A stretch of DNA of 64,000 nucleotides from Symsagittifera roscoffensis (Eukaryota; Xenacoelomorpha; Acoela; Convolutidae). Position 1 is the first letter of the stretch. Each line of letters opens with the position of its first letter. Location: NCBI RefSeq assembly GCF_963678635.1, contig NC_087063.1, forward strand, positions 17,920,143 through 17,984,142, given 5' to 3'. Of this stretch, positions 1 to 12,400 are shown one piece after another. Position numbers and translations under genes: made by a program. The notes beneath the pieces were generated by a model that was not told the origin of the DNA, made no database searches, and saw only the letters and a program-made list of their open reading frames with translations.

Positions 1-181
1 AATTGAGTTACGGATGTTCAGACCTAAGTTATCTTTGATGTGATGGGGTATAATTTTGACTTAATCCAAAAAAACTGTATTAATTTTGTTTGTTGCAATT
101 AGTTTTTTTTCAATATAGTTCATTAAGCTCAAAATTATTACTGACTAAAAATTTCAAGCAAATCAAACGCGCATATTGCAT
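1..181. other. 3' flank of the sulfotransferase gene
   Basis: AT-rich sequence downstream of the sulfotransferase stop codon on the minus strand. It should hold the 3' UTR. I see no other gene, repeat or confident polyadenylation site. Confidence 0.4.
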
Positions 182-482
182 TTACACTAAATTATTTAAA
201 GTCTTGCTACTTCTACTGTATTCTGGCATAGAGAAAATTCTTGGAAAGTTGTCAACCAAATTGTTCACGGCCTTAATTTGACCCGGGGTCCATTTAACTC
301 CATTTCTGGATGGGTTAGGTGAGTCCAAAACGCCCTCCAAAACTCCCTGTATATAATCTTCATTGCAGTCTAGATCGAGAACTGTACAGAAGTTAGTGAC
401 GTGTTTTCGAGGGTTTGCAATCAGGTCTTCCAGTTGCACTTGGATATATTTAAAATTAGGATAAGTTCGCATCAACAAATCA
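182..482 (-). CDS. Sulfotransferase exon 5 (C-terminus)
   Basis: Begins after GTTCGTTTTAG at 482 and ends at TAA (182-184). It encodes LLMRTYPNFKYIQVQLEDL and IANPRKHV, the conserved C-terminal block of sulfotransferases. Then come a short acidic stretch and a W-x-P-G-Q region that usually closes the fold. Confidence 0.7.
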
Positions 483-3400
483 CTAAAACGAACAAACAAT
501 TTAAAGCAAAACAGTTACCATTTTTGAAAGTGGAGGTCATACTCCGAAAAGGCAATGGAACTTTTCTACTTCAAGTCAAGTGGAAAAAAAGAATATTTTA
601 AATCCTTTTGTCACAATGAAAAAGGTCAATATAGATAATTTTGGTTTCTGTTAATTGCAACGTATCTCTATGAAAGTCTGTACAGCCTATCTATGGTTAG
701 TTAGTTTCTATCCTTTCGTCAAAATCCAGAATCAGTTTAAAAAAAACAGAAATTAGGCTAATCTACCTTATAAAGTTGATCGCGATATTTATCATAAATT
801 ATCTATTGTTTTCAAAAAGGGAAATATTTGATTACTTACTAAAACTAAAATTATCCAAAAAATCTTGTCTTTGAACACCGAAAAGGCCAGTTAGCTGCCT
901 ATTTTTTTTACGATTCGCACTGCACTATTTAATGTTGTTGTTTTAAGATGCCAAATAGTGATAGTGAACTTTCACGGGCTGACCTTAATTTGGCATGACT
1001 TGCGATCTCTCTGATGGCCTTGTCTACATCCCGGCTATGAGCGATGTTCATTGTCCCGTTAGCCATGGAGATCCGAATAAAGTCATAGCAAGATCCTTAA
1101 AAGGCGAAAAAACCGGATGTACTACGAAGACTACGAATAATTAAGACACGAGTATTTGCAAAAAAAATCAACATCGAAAATAGCTTCTTTAAAAGTCTTT
1201 AGCAATCTGGCGAAAACAAACCGTATAACAAAACTGATCGTATATCAAGGCGAAGCCTTGATTATTTTTCGTCTTTTTTTTTGTATATGCACCCCACTCG
1301 CTAATAAAAGCCACAATGAGATTTATTTAGCGTCTTGTATCCTATTGAATATTACCACCTTATTTCAATTACACGTGTTATAAGAACGAAATATATCGCG
1401 AGTTAATTATTCCAAATTCGCCGAATTAGAAATTTTCAAACGCCCACAACTTTACGAACAAGACTGCTTTTAGATTGGTTCAAAGCTCTGAAAGCTCTAA
1501 TTCGCCATGCATAAATATTTTTGTTATGCTTTCAGCGTTTTAAATAATATCATCAAATCGAGCCCAATCTAGTCCGGAGCATGACCATTTTGGCAGTTTT
1601 CAAACTCTCAGAGTTTTTCAAAAATTGATTGGAGGTTAAAATATCTTTTTTCATTTGATTTCAGTGAGTCGATATCTTCAATGGGGCGTAGATTTTTTTG
1701 TTAAAAACTATTGTTTTGATTGCTGTAAGTTGATTGAATAAAGTAACCACCCCAAGCGTGAATATTTGCACTTTCTTTGAAAGTCGGAATAGCAAAACAA
1801 CTCGTATCAGGGCGCAGCCCTGCATAATCCGACTGCGTTTTAAGGTATCTGAAATAGTCTTCCCTTCAAAAAAACTGTAATTTTTTTTTTGCAAATCATC
1901 CCTCCACAAATTTTTGCACATAGAAAAGTATCAAATATACCAAAGAGCATGACTCAAATCAAGTTGAAACAGTTTCATGACGGATCAAACCTTCGCTTAC
2001 GCGTTGTTAGTTCGAAATACATCGCCAGTTAAATGTCACTAATTATCCAATTTGGCAATCTTTAAACCCCCATAATTTTACGAAAAAACTACAGAAGAAG
2101 TATTTTGAAGAAATTGAGCTCAGGAGAAATTGAGCTCAGGACCACAGAAGAAATTGAGCTCAGGACCACGATGACTTTTGAATGGCATTAAAAGAATATA
2201 TTAAAGAATGCTATTTAAAAAGTTGAAATTTGTCTTGTGGAACCTGATCTAAACTATATATTATGATTGGATAAATTAAATGTTTTACCAATGTAAAGTA
2301 TTTAATATTAACCAATCATGATCCATCTAACTAACAACCCACTTATTTGTAAGTGCTGAAGTTACTTGTAATTTCAGCACCAGAGAGATTTGAATTTAAC
2401 TTAGAAATTAGTTGGACTCTCCCGAGCACTTCAGCAGCCGCAATAAACCAGTATACCCTAGATCTATTGAGCCTAGCAGAGACTAGTTAAACAACCTGAG
2501 ACTAGATAGTATAAGAGTAAGATTAGGATCGGTATTAGACTAAGAAGTTGCACGAATCTATCCGGCCGAAAATAAGATAGCGTGACGAGCAGACGGTGTA
2601 CCCTATCCGAAATTACTCTATGAGTTATACACTCCAGACATAACTCATCTGGTGCGACCATAAGTCTCGAACAAGACCTTACTAGATTAGAATTAACCAA
2701 AAATAGATTAGAAATTAGACAAAAACATTTACAAAATGTTATACGACAATAATTTAATTGAAATGTCTCTCCGACTCAATAGATCAGAGCCAATATTCCG
2801 AACCATAATAGAACTACCCGGAATTGGAAGAAGACATCGAACCAAAGACGACATACGACAAAGTAGAAACTTGCCGTATAGTTATATGATAGTTCGGCAA
2901 AAGCCAGAACAAACTTTTATATTTCGAATACTACTTGCAATGAATTTAGATTTCCATTTGCAAACATAAAACCTTGAAGTTACTCTTCAAAATCATTTCA
3001 GGCGCTAAACAAAATTAATATTATACAATAACGATTGATAAAAAGATCTAAGATCGTTTTTCTAAAACTCTGCAGTAATATACAAAACATGTTTGAAAAA
3101 TATTTATTGGAAAATAAAAATAAAAATTAGTAGCATGACAATAAATGGTTAGTAATCATAAATCATCCTGTTGTTCCAGCTTCATCACCTAAAACATAAC
3201 AGCAATCATCAACTCACTAATATCATCAAAACACTAAATCTTTCCTTTACACAAATTTAAAACTTTATTAAAATTTAAAGTCACTTAATTTTAAAACCAG
3301 ATCATCAAGGCTTATCCTTGGATCTTAAATCATTTTCTACTTAATTAAATTTTAAATTTGATCATCAAGGCTTATCCTTGGATCAAACAGAACAATTTTG

Positions 3401-6400
3401 TTCTCCCCCACCCACTTAATTAGTGTCTAACGACCTCAAACGTCGATTCACTACCCAACCCTTTCTAAAGACCCAAGACTAATAGAAATTTTTAAACAAA
3501 ACTAATCATTCAAATTAGGATAAACAGTGAAGAACTTCGGTTATTCATCCTTCACTTGACCCCCCCTCTTACCAGACCCAGGATAAATCTTAGACTTAGT
3601 AAGTTTAAAATAGTACCTAACGAACTACTCGCGTTCTAATTATACCTGAACCTTGTGGATTGATTTACTATTCTCCAACCCTTGAACACAATCACTACCC
3701 CTAAGTAAGATTAAGTAAGTTAACACCTTAGCTTATACTAGTCACGAGAAAGTAAAAATCATTCTTCGGAATCGATATACTTTTCTCTCCAACCCTGAAC
3801 AAATAGACCCAGGTTAAGCTAACCAAAAAATCGTAAGAACTAACAGTTTAGGAAAATAGAAATCATTTAACAACCTTTTGCATCCGTCATTCTAAACCTT
3901 ATGTCATTTAAAAACCTAGGAAATAAACAAACAATCATTTTACACAATTGTGAAATAGATAACAAAAAATACGACCTTGTAATCACACCTCATACACAAA
4001 CAGTTGGATACATTCGAACAAAACGACAAACACTAAAGAGGAAAATAATAACTAAACAAAGACAAATAACACGAAAAAGATTTTCAAAAAATCGAAACGC
4101 ATTTTCAGAATCAGAAACCAACAGTTTAGACGAACTTTACAAACTAAAAGAATCAATAGATAAAAATTACCCACTTCACGATCAATTATATTTCTCTGAC
4201 TCAGAAACAACTTCAAATTCATCACAAAGAGGAAAAAGAAGAATAAAAAAGCAGTACAAACACAAACCAGTACATCTATACAATTGGAATCAACCAATTC
4301 GACACATTAATAATTACATATTAACAGTCATCGAACGAAAAAATGAGCTCAACGCACACCCCAGGTGACGAAACTCCAGATGATGATGAAATCTTTCCCT
4401 TTATAGTAGACGCAGATACTGATAGAGGACAACACATATTTTGTCAAAATTTACTCGTAAATTTATTTGAACCCGGAATCAGTCCATGTAAAACAGAGTT
4501 CCCCGATGTAAAAATCAAAAGACAAATCATAGATCACTATCTAAAAGATATATGCAACATAACACAACAGTATGGAATCTACTCTATAGAATTCACCTCA
4601 CCAAACCATAATAATAGAACATATACCATACAAACAGACGATCTTGATTTAGAATTTTCAAAAGTTTTTTCAGAATATATAAAAAGCATCCAATACCATA
4701 ACTCACAAAGAGCAAACTCCATTTTCACCAATGAAGTTTTCGCAATAATATATAGTTATATTTCGATATTAGAAAATGAACTCCCATTAACAAATGTCTC
4801 ACCGACAGAAACATCTAAACATTTAAGAGTGCGACATGAAATCACACTACTCTCTAGTTATTTAAACATCATTAAAGAAAATTTCACGAAAGACGACGTT
4901 TCACAACATACCAAACACGATCTACAAAAAATTTTGGCATGGTTCATAATAGATTATTTCACACATAATATTGATTTAATTGCACAAGCAAGAAAAAATT
5001 TTAGACCCCAAAATTCGAACGATGATACCGCTATCACAGAACAATCAGATTATGTTTGGGACCCCGAATGGTCTCATCCCGCATTTATAAGCTTTCCACA
5101 ATCAATCTCAAGTCAAGCAATAGGTACAATATCTTACATAAGAGATTATGTAAGAGTAATACCATTAACAATTGATGCAACACCATTAAACTATAATACA
5201 TTTTTACCCGATACACAAAATAATAGTTTAAACTCTACAGTCATACACAACGAAAACCTCAATGGAACTAGGAATCTTACTCAACAAGATATCCAGACAC
5301 CATCACACTTCATAAATGAAGAAATTGTACACACAACAACTACACAACAAAGTATTTCACCAATACGCCCAAATTTAACAACACCAAGAAATACAAATCC
5401 TTCACAAACACAGGTAACCTTACAATCAACCGTTAAACCTTCGGTTGCCCCTAAATATTCACAAATGGATTACCAAACATACAGACCCATGACAATACCA
5501 TCAAAAACACGCAAAACATTCACTAGAAACAACTTTGCAGACCATAATTATAATTATACACATCCGTCAAAAACAAATTATCAACCACAAAGGAATTTTA
5601 ATCAATATACAAAACCTCGAAACTGGGATAACCCAACGGCCCAATATAATTCCAAAAATTTTCAACCAAATCCTCCACAGGATCGCAGTGAAAATTACCC
5701 ATTTTTTCAACAAAATAAAAATAAAAAACAAACATCTTATCAAATGGATTATTTATCCTCAGATGATGATTTTTTACAGCCAGATATATTTGCACAAAAT
5801 ACTCAAGAATATCGTAGACAAGGAATACAGAGAACACGTACAAATCATAGAAATTTTTCTCCACAACCAATAGATGCACAACATCAACAACCAATTCAAC
5901 AACAAAATCTAATTAATACGCAATCTTTTCAACCAATTCAACAACAAAATCCAATGACTGCACACTCCTATCAACCATCACAAATGCAAAATGAAATACC
6001 ACTACCATATTATCTCCAACAACATGAAATAACAAGAAACCAACTTTCAAATTTTTCTCAAATGCCAAATGCAGCAGAATCATTACAAATGACAATGAAT
6101 CCATACCTTATGGGTGGATCATCAATAACATCAAACAAACCTTTAATGGTTTTCACAGGAACAGACCCTGAATACTCTGTAGAAGATTACTTAAATGCAG
6201 TAACAGCAAATTTGATTTTAAATATAGGACCTGAACCAATTAATACGCCACTACATCAAAACTGGATACATCGACGCACAGCGTTGATACAAACAACCTT
6301 AGATGGCGCAGCCCAAAAATGGTTTTCAGTACTACCTCTAGAAATAAAATCAAACTGGAAAAGATTTACACAAGAATTTTCAAAAATGTTTGACTCCGAA

Positions 6401-9400
6401 AGAAATAAACAACAACAAAGAGTTTTATGTAATGAAATTCGCAGATTACCAAACGAAACCATCAAGCAAATAGCAGTACGAATCGAAACACTAGTTCGAA
6501 AAGCATACTCACTAAATACACATGACTATAAAAATACAAAGATGACAGAAATCTTAATGATGACCTTAACACCACAATTAAGGAAAATAGCAATAAAAAA
6601 GAGAGCATCACATCCTTCTTCAATTCGAGAACCCGATTTAGATTTTAGAAAACTAGTAGACAAACTAGAACAAGCAGAAATCACGATGAAACTAGAAGAA
6701 ACGGAAAATCTGAAATTACAATACGTTAACAAAATTGAAACGACTCCCACTAATATTAATAATATACAGGAATCAGAAACAGACCTCGTTGAAAAAATCA
6801 CTGAAATACTCAATATTTACGAAAAGAACCCGAACTTTAAAGGCAAACCATCTTTCAAAAAATGGTGTAATTATTGCCGACGATACGGACATAGTATTTC
6901 CGAATGTAGACAAAAACAGCAAGATAGTCAAAATAAACCTCAAAAATACAAAGAACCAAATAAATCATTCTATCAATACATGAAAAAAGATCAAAATTTA
7001 CCGAACAAAACAGTTCACAGCAACAACAGTTCAGGAAAACCACTCCCGAACAATACAAGCTATACAAGAAATCAATCCCCATATAACTCAAGTTATAGAG
7101 GAAGATCACCAGAACGAAGAAACACGTATAATTCATCACAAAATCACTACAATAGACCAAATAGTAGAAATAACTACTCCAGATCAAATTCAAATACACA
7201 ACGATTTGTTTCTAGATCTAATTCCCAATCAAGAAATAACTACTATCCAAACAACCAGTCACGAAATTCATCATACAATAGGAATAGAAACTACTCCTAT
7301 AATAGAAATAGAAGTTATTCAAACAACCGAAACCAGAATTACCCGAACAATCGATCAAGAAATAACTCATATAATAGATCAAACTATAACAGACCAAACA
7401 ATAATTACCAAAACAGATCGCGAAATAATTCACAAAATCGACACCCAAGTTATAATAATCGTTATAGAAATTATTCCCAATCACCACATAGGAATAATAA
7501 TAACTATAATAATTCTAATAATCGCCACAGAAGTAATACACCTAAACATCAAAGGCAAATCAATCAATACAATCTAACCCAGAAACTACATCAGACCCTC
7601 CAGGTATTGATGACACAGTAACTGATGCGTTACAACTCAATCAAATAAACTGTACATCATCAGATTCAGAAAGTGATACTGAAAACACTCGTTCTATCAA
7701 TATGATAAAAGTCGAAAATGACTATGAATCTGTCATATATGAACAACCCTTTCCATCACATATATATGAAAATCAATCAGAATTTCTTCAAAATCATTAC
7801 ACTACACCCATAAATTCCACACCAACAACGCAAGAAACAAATGCAAAAAATACTACAGAACAACCCAATCAAAATGTCAAAACAAAATGCTTGAATACAA
7901 ACCATATCTACCAAAATATACAAAAAGAACAACCCAAAGAAAAAATTTGGACAATACCATTTCTCTTAGAAAGCCCAAGAAATAAAGAATTTCAACCACC
8001 AGACCTTGAAATAGATTTTTTAATTGATTCAGGAGCAGAATCAAACATAATAAACATTCCCACATGGAATGAAATAAAAACTTTACATCCAAAGCTAACA
8101 CCTCTTGAAACCTCCAGTAAACTAGCAACAGCACAAGGATCAACATTGATAAACTACGGAAAAATCCAATTATTTCTCCTCCCCACCAGAACAATGGAAC
8201 AAAGTAAAATTCTAAACAAGCCATTTAAACAAATATTCCATATCACTGATATTAAATATAATATCATTGGAATACCATTTATTTCAAAGTATATACCAAC
8301 AATTAACATCCTAAACAGTAAAATATTAATCAAAGATAAATACACAAAAACAAAAGAAACATCCCTAACATTTTTTCAAAGATTAAATAAACAACCACCA
8401 TTCTTTTCAAAATTTTATCCGATATTTAACCAACAAAGAAAACACCTGAAACCACTATCAGGAAACATCTATAATTTTTCAATCAAACAAGTTCACCAAT
8501 ATGATAAAGAACAAAACAAACAAAAATTTTATATGTCAGATTTTGAATTCAAACCTATTCATAAATTTTTTAAAATCACAATCTCTTCAATAAAATATTT
8601 GAAAAATTCGAATTCAGATATTATTTCCTTACATGTTTATAACAACACACCTTATCAAGTAACATTACCTTTAGGACTTTTAGGATATTGTGAAACCAAC
8701 GCTACAATATCACCAATACACGAAAAAGCCTATCGCGTAAATAATATACTCCAATTACTAGATATTTGCCAATCTACCATTCTTAATGAAGAATTATCTA
8801 TAAATAATATAAAAAGTAACGAAAACAGAAACACGGATTATTTCACAAAAACTCCATATTTCAAACCTACATTCAACATCAGTAACTACACAGAGAACCA
8901 ACAGAAATTTTTAACAATGTTTAATTTCCAACATTCACAAATAACACAAGACGAATTCGAAAAGTTAGCCAAACAGCTAATTAAATATTCATCAGTCTAT
9001 GCAACATCAAAATTCGATGTTGGCAAAATCAGTTCATCACTACATCTTCCATTAAAACCAGACGCAGTTTTCAAAAAACAGAGAGCAAGTAAAGTACCAA
9101 TTCACTTACATGATAAAGTAAACAGATTACTCGATATTTTAGAACAGTATAATATTATATCACCAGTTAATAAAGAAGAACAACCAAAAGGCAACACATT
9201 CATCAACCCCGTTATCATTCTAGCTAAAGGAGAATCATTAAAAATCGTTCTCGATGCTAGATACCTCAATTCACTCATAGATGAATCAAAATGTAATTGG
9301 CCCATTGAACCAATACAAGTTATTTTAACAAAAATAAACGGCAAATACTTCACAACCGCCGACATGAATAGTGCATACAATCAAATGCCACTAGATGAAC

Positions 9401-12400
9401 AATCACGACGTTTAACACAATTTGTTATCGGAAACCAACAATATGAATTTAACCGCTTATTCTATGGAATATCCATAGGACCAGCAGCATTTTCAGCTTT
9501 TATGAGCAAAATTTTTAGACCACTAATACTCAAGAAAAACGCAATCACCTATCTAGACGATGTTTTTATGCAATCACAAACAAAAGACGAAATGTTCAAC
9601 GTTTTAGAAAAATATCACCAAATACTTCAGAACGAAAATCTGAAGGCCGCCCCCGATAAATCACACTTCTTTTTGACAAGAGTTAAATTCTTAGGACATA
9701 ACATAGAAAGAACAACAATCACTCCACTGAAATCACGCATTGACGCTATTCAAAAACTTCAACCACCAACAAATAAAAAGAAAATCCAAGAATTTCTTGG
9801 AATGTTAAACTTTTTAAGTAAATATGTTTATAAAATGCAATTATATCTACGACCATTTTACAACATCCTTAGACAACAAAATAATTTTGAATGGAATACA
9901 GAACATCAAGCACGATTTGAAGAAATAAAGAAACTTTTAACTGAACAAATTTCAAACACAATTCCAGACCCTGATCAACCATTTTATGCAATGTGCGACG
10001 CTTCGAACTTTGGCATCGGCGCAGCACTATTACAATCACATAATGGTACAAATAAAATGAACTTGATATCAGCAAATTCTCGATTATTCACTCAAGCAGA
10101 GCTACGACTCTCAACTCTAATGAGAGAATGTACAGCCATAATATATACACTGACAGAATATGAATTTCTGATACTTGGATCAAAACATCCAACAGTTCTA
10201 TTCACAGACCATAAACCAATCATCTTTCTTTTCACACAAAAATCTAACCCAAACCACCGAGTTTACAGATTTCAACTAATTCTAATGAAATTTCCAAACT
10301 TACATATAGTTTGGACTGCAGGAAAAAATCTTGCATTACCAGACACCTTAAGTCGAAATACACCATCTGAATTACTTACACGAAAAACAACAGTTGAAAT
10401 ACCCAAAAACATAAAATTCTACCTTGCAGAAAACGAAACATCACCTCGATTAGAATGCAAATATGCAGTTAAAACTGATATTGAACAATCACAAATAAAT
10501 AATTTACAACATTTCCCACTTTACTTAGATTGTCAAAATAATCATTATGAAGTTGACCTACTTGGAACATCAACTTTCAAACCAATCCCATATTCTCAAT
10601 GGATAAAAATAACACCCAACAAAAACGAACAAAACAACACCCGCCTAAAAAAGACCATTTTCCACTAATTGAAAAAGAAGATTTAACTGATAAAATAAAT
10701 TTATCAGGACCACAAACAAATAATGATTCAAAATACACAATAAATCAAGTTTTTGACCTTCACGACCCACTTGATACAATACCCTTATCTAAACTCGAAG
10801 TTGAAAACATTTTTCTCCCCCCAACAGATACGATTACAAATTCAACACTGAAACAATATCAAAATCTTGACCCGATAATTAGACAACTGAAATCATGGCA
10901 CAAATATAAAACTAAACCTATCAAAGCAGATTCAACCATCCTAGGAAACAAAACACTCCTCCGATACTTTCGCAAATTTAACAACACAACAATTAACGAA
11001 AATACAGACCTTTTAGAGTATAACCTGAATGAATCTACAGTTCCATGTCTCCCTATAAGTATGATTCTCATCGCTTTTAATATTTCACATACACAAAATA
11101 TTAAAGGACACTCTGGATCAGAAAAAACATATTCAAATTTTATACAAAATTTTTACTTCCCAAATGCACCAATTTGGATAAAAGTTATATGCAATGATTG
11201 TATAGTATGTCAGCTAAATAAACCTTACCCAAATCAAAAACAAATAGCACAAAAACAAGATTTTAAAGGACAAAGTTTATACTTTAATCACCGTATCTCA
11301 TTTGATACTAAAGGACCAATTTCACCCTCATCAGAAGGAAACTCCTACATTATGGTAATTGTTGACGCATTCACACACTATGTAGCACTTAACCCAGTAC
11401 CACATTATAACGCTTATTACGCATACACAACACTTTATGAACACTGGATAGCAAAATTCGGACTACCAGAAATTTTAGTCACAGACAATGGTACAGAATT
11501 CATAAATAATGAAATAATAACACTATGTCATTTATATAACATTAAACACAAACCACGTACATCTCATGCACCTTGGACAAACGGCTTAGTCGAAGGTATG
11601 AACCGTTCACTACAAGAATATCTCAGATGTATCATCAACGGAAATGATACAAAATATACCGAATGGTCAGCAGATGTAAAATTATTTCCCTTAGCATATA
11701 ATTCACAAATAACGACAACTTTAGGAATGTCACCATATGAAATGGTTTTTAACCAAAAACCACGCAAACCAATAATGTTTACAGCAAATTCCCATAAAAA
11801 CGCACAAGGTTATTGTCAACCAAATAAAGACTCAATTTGTTATAACCTCCCATTACATACGCACGATGAAGATCATTTTCATCACCCACAAATTCTTAAA
11901 TTAGCCTCCGGTACACACACCGAATGGATTTTAAATAGAGATAAGAAACACAATGAAATTTACCAAAAAATAACAAAAAAGTTATTACAAAGACAAAACA
12001 TAAATGAACAAATCAATTCACGTTTTACACCAGCTTCCGATTTAAAAATTGGAACATTTGTTTTAATACCTAATTTTAATACTCAAAAAGGAATTTCTAA
12101 AAAATTACAACCCCTCCGAAAAGGACCCTACCAAATAATTGCAAAACCCACTGATGTCACATATAAAATTATCGACTCAAACAAAAAAGAAATCGTTCAA
12201 CATCGAAACAACCTATTACCTTATTACCCAAAAGAATACGCACTCCGCGAATTAACTCAATTATATTCTTTCACAGGATTAAAAATCATTCAAAATGAAC
12301 CACATCTGAAAAACACAGAACAAAATGATAACCCCACCGAAAATCAAAACACAAAACCAACCGCCACCAAAAACAATACACAAAACCATAAAGAATCTCC

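Noticed and set aside
2473-2700. Antisense open frame in each LTR (also near 20930, 26474 and 41845) with a conserved leucine-rich stretch
   Set aside because: Conservation is fully explained by high nucleotide similarity of the R/U5 part of the LTRs; no start or context supports a gene.
5535-7577. Other-frame ORFs inside gag (for example 5535-5873 and 7206-7577)
   Set aside because: Low-complexity shadows of the Asn/Gln/Arg-rich gag sequence.
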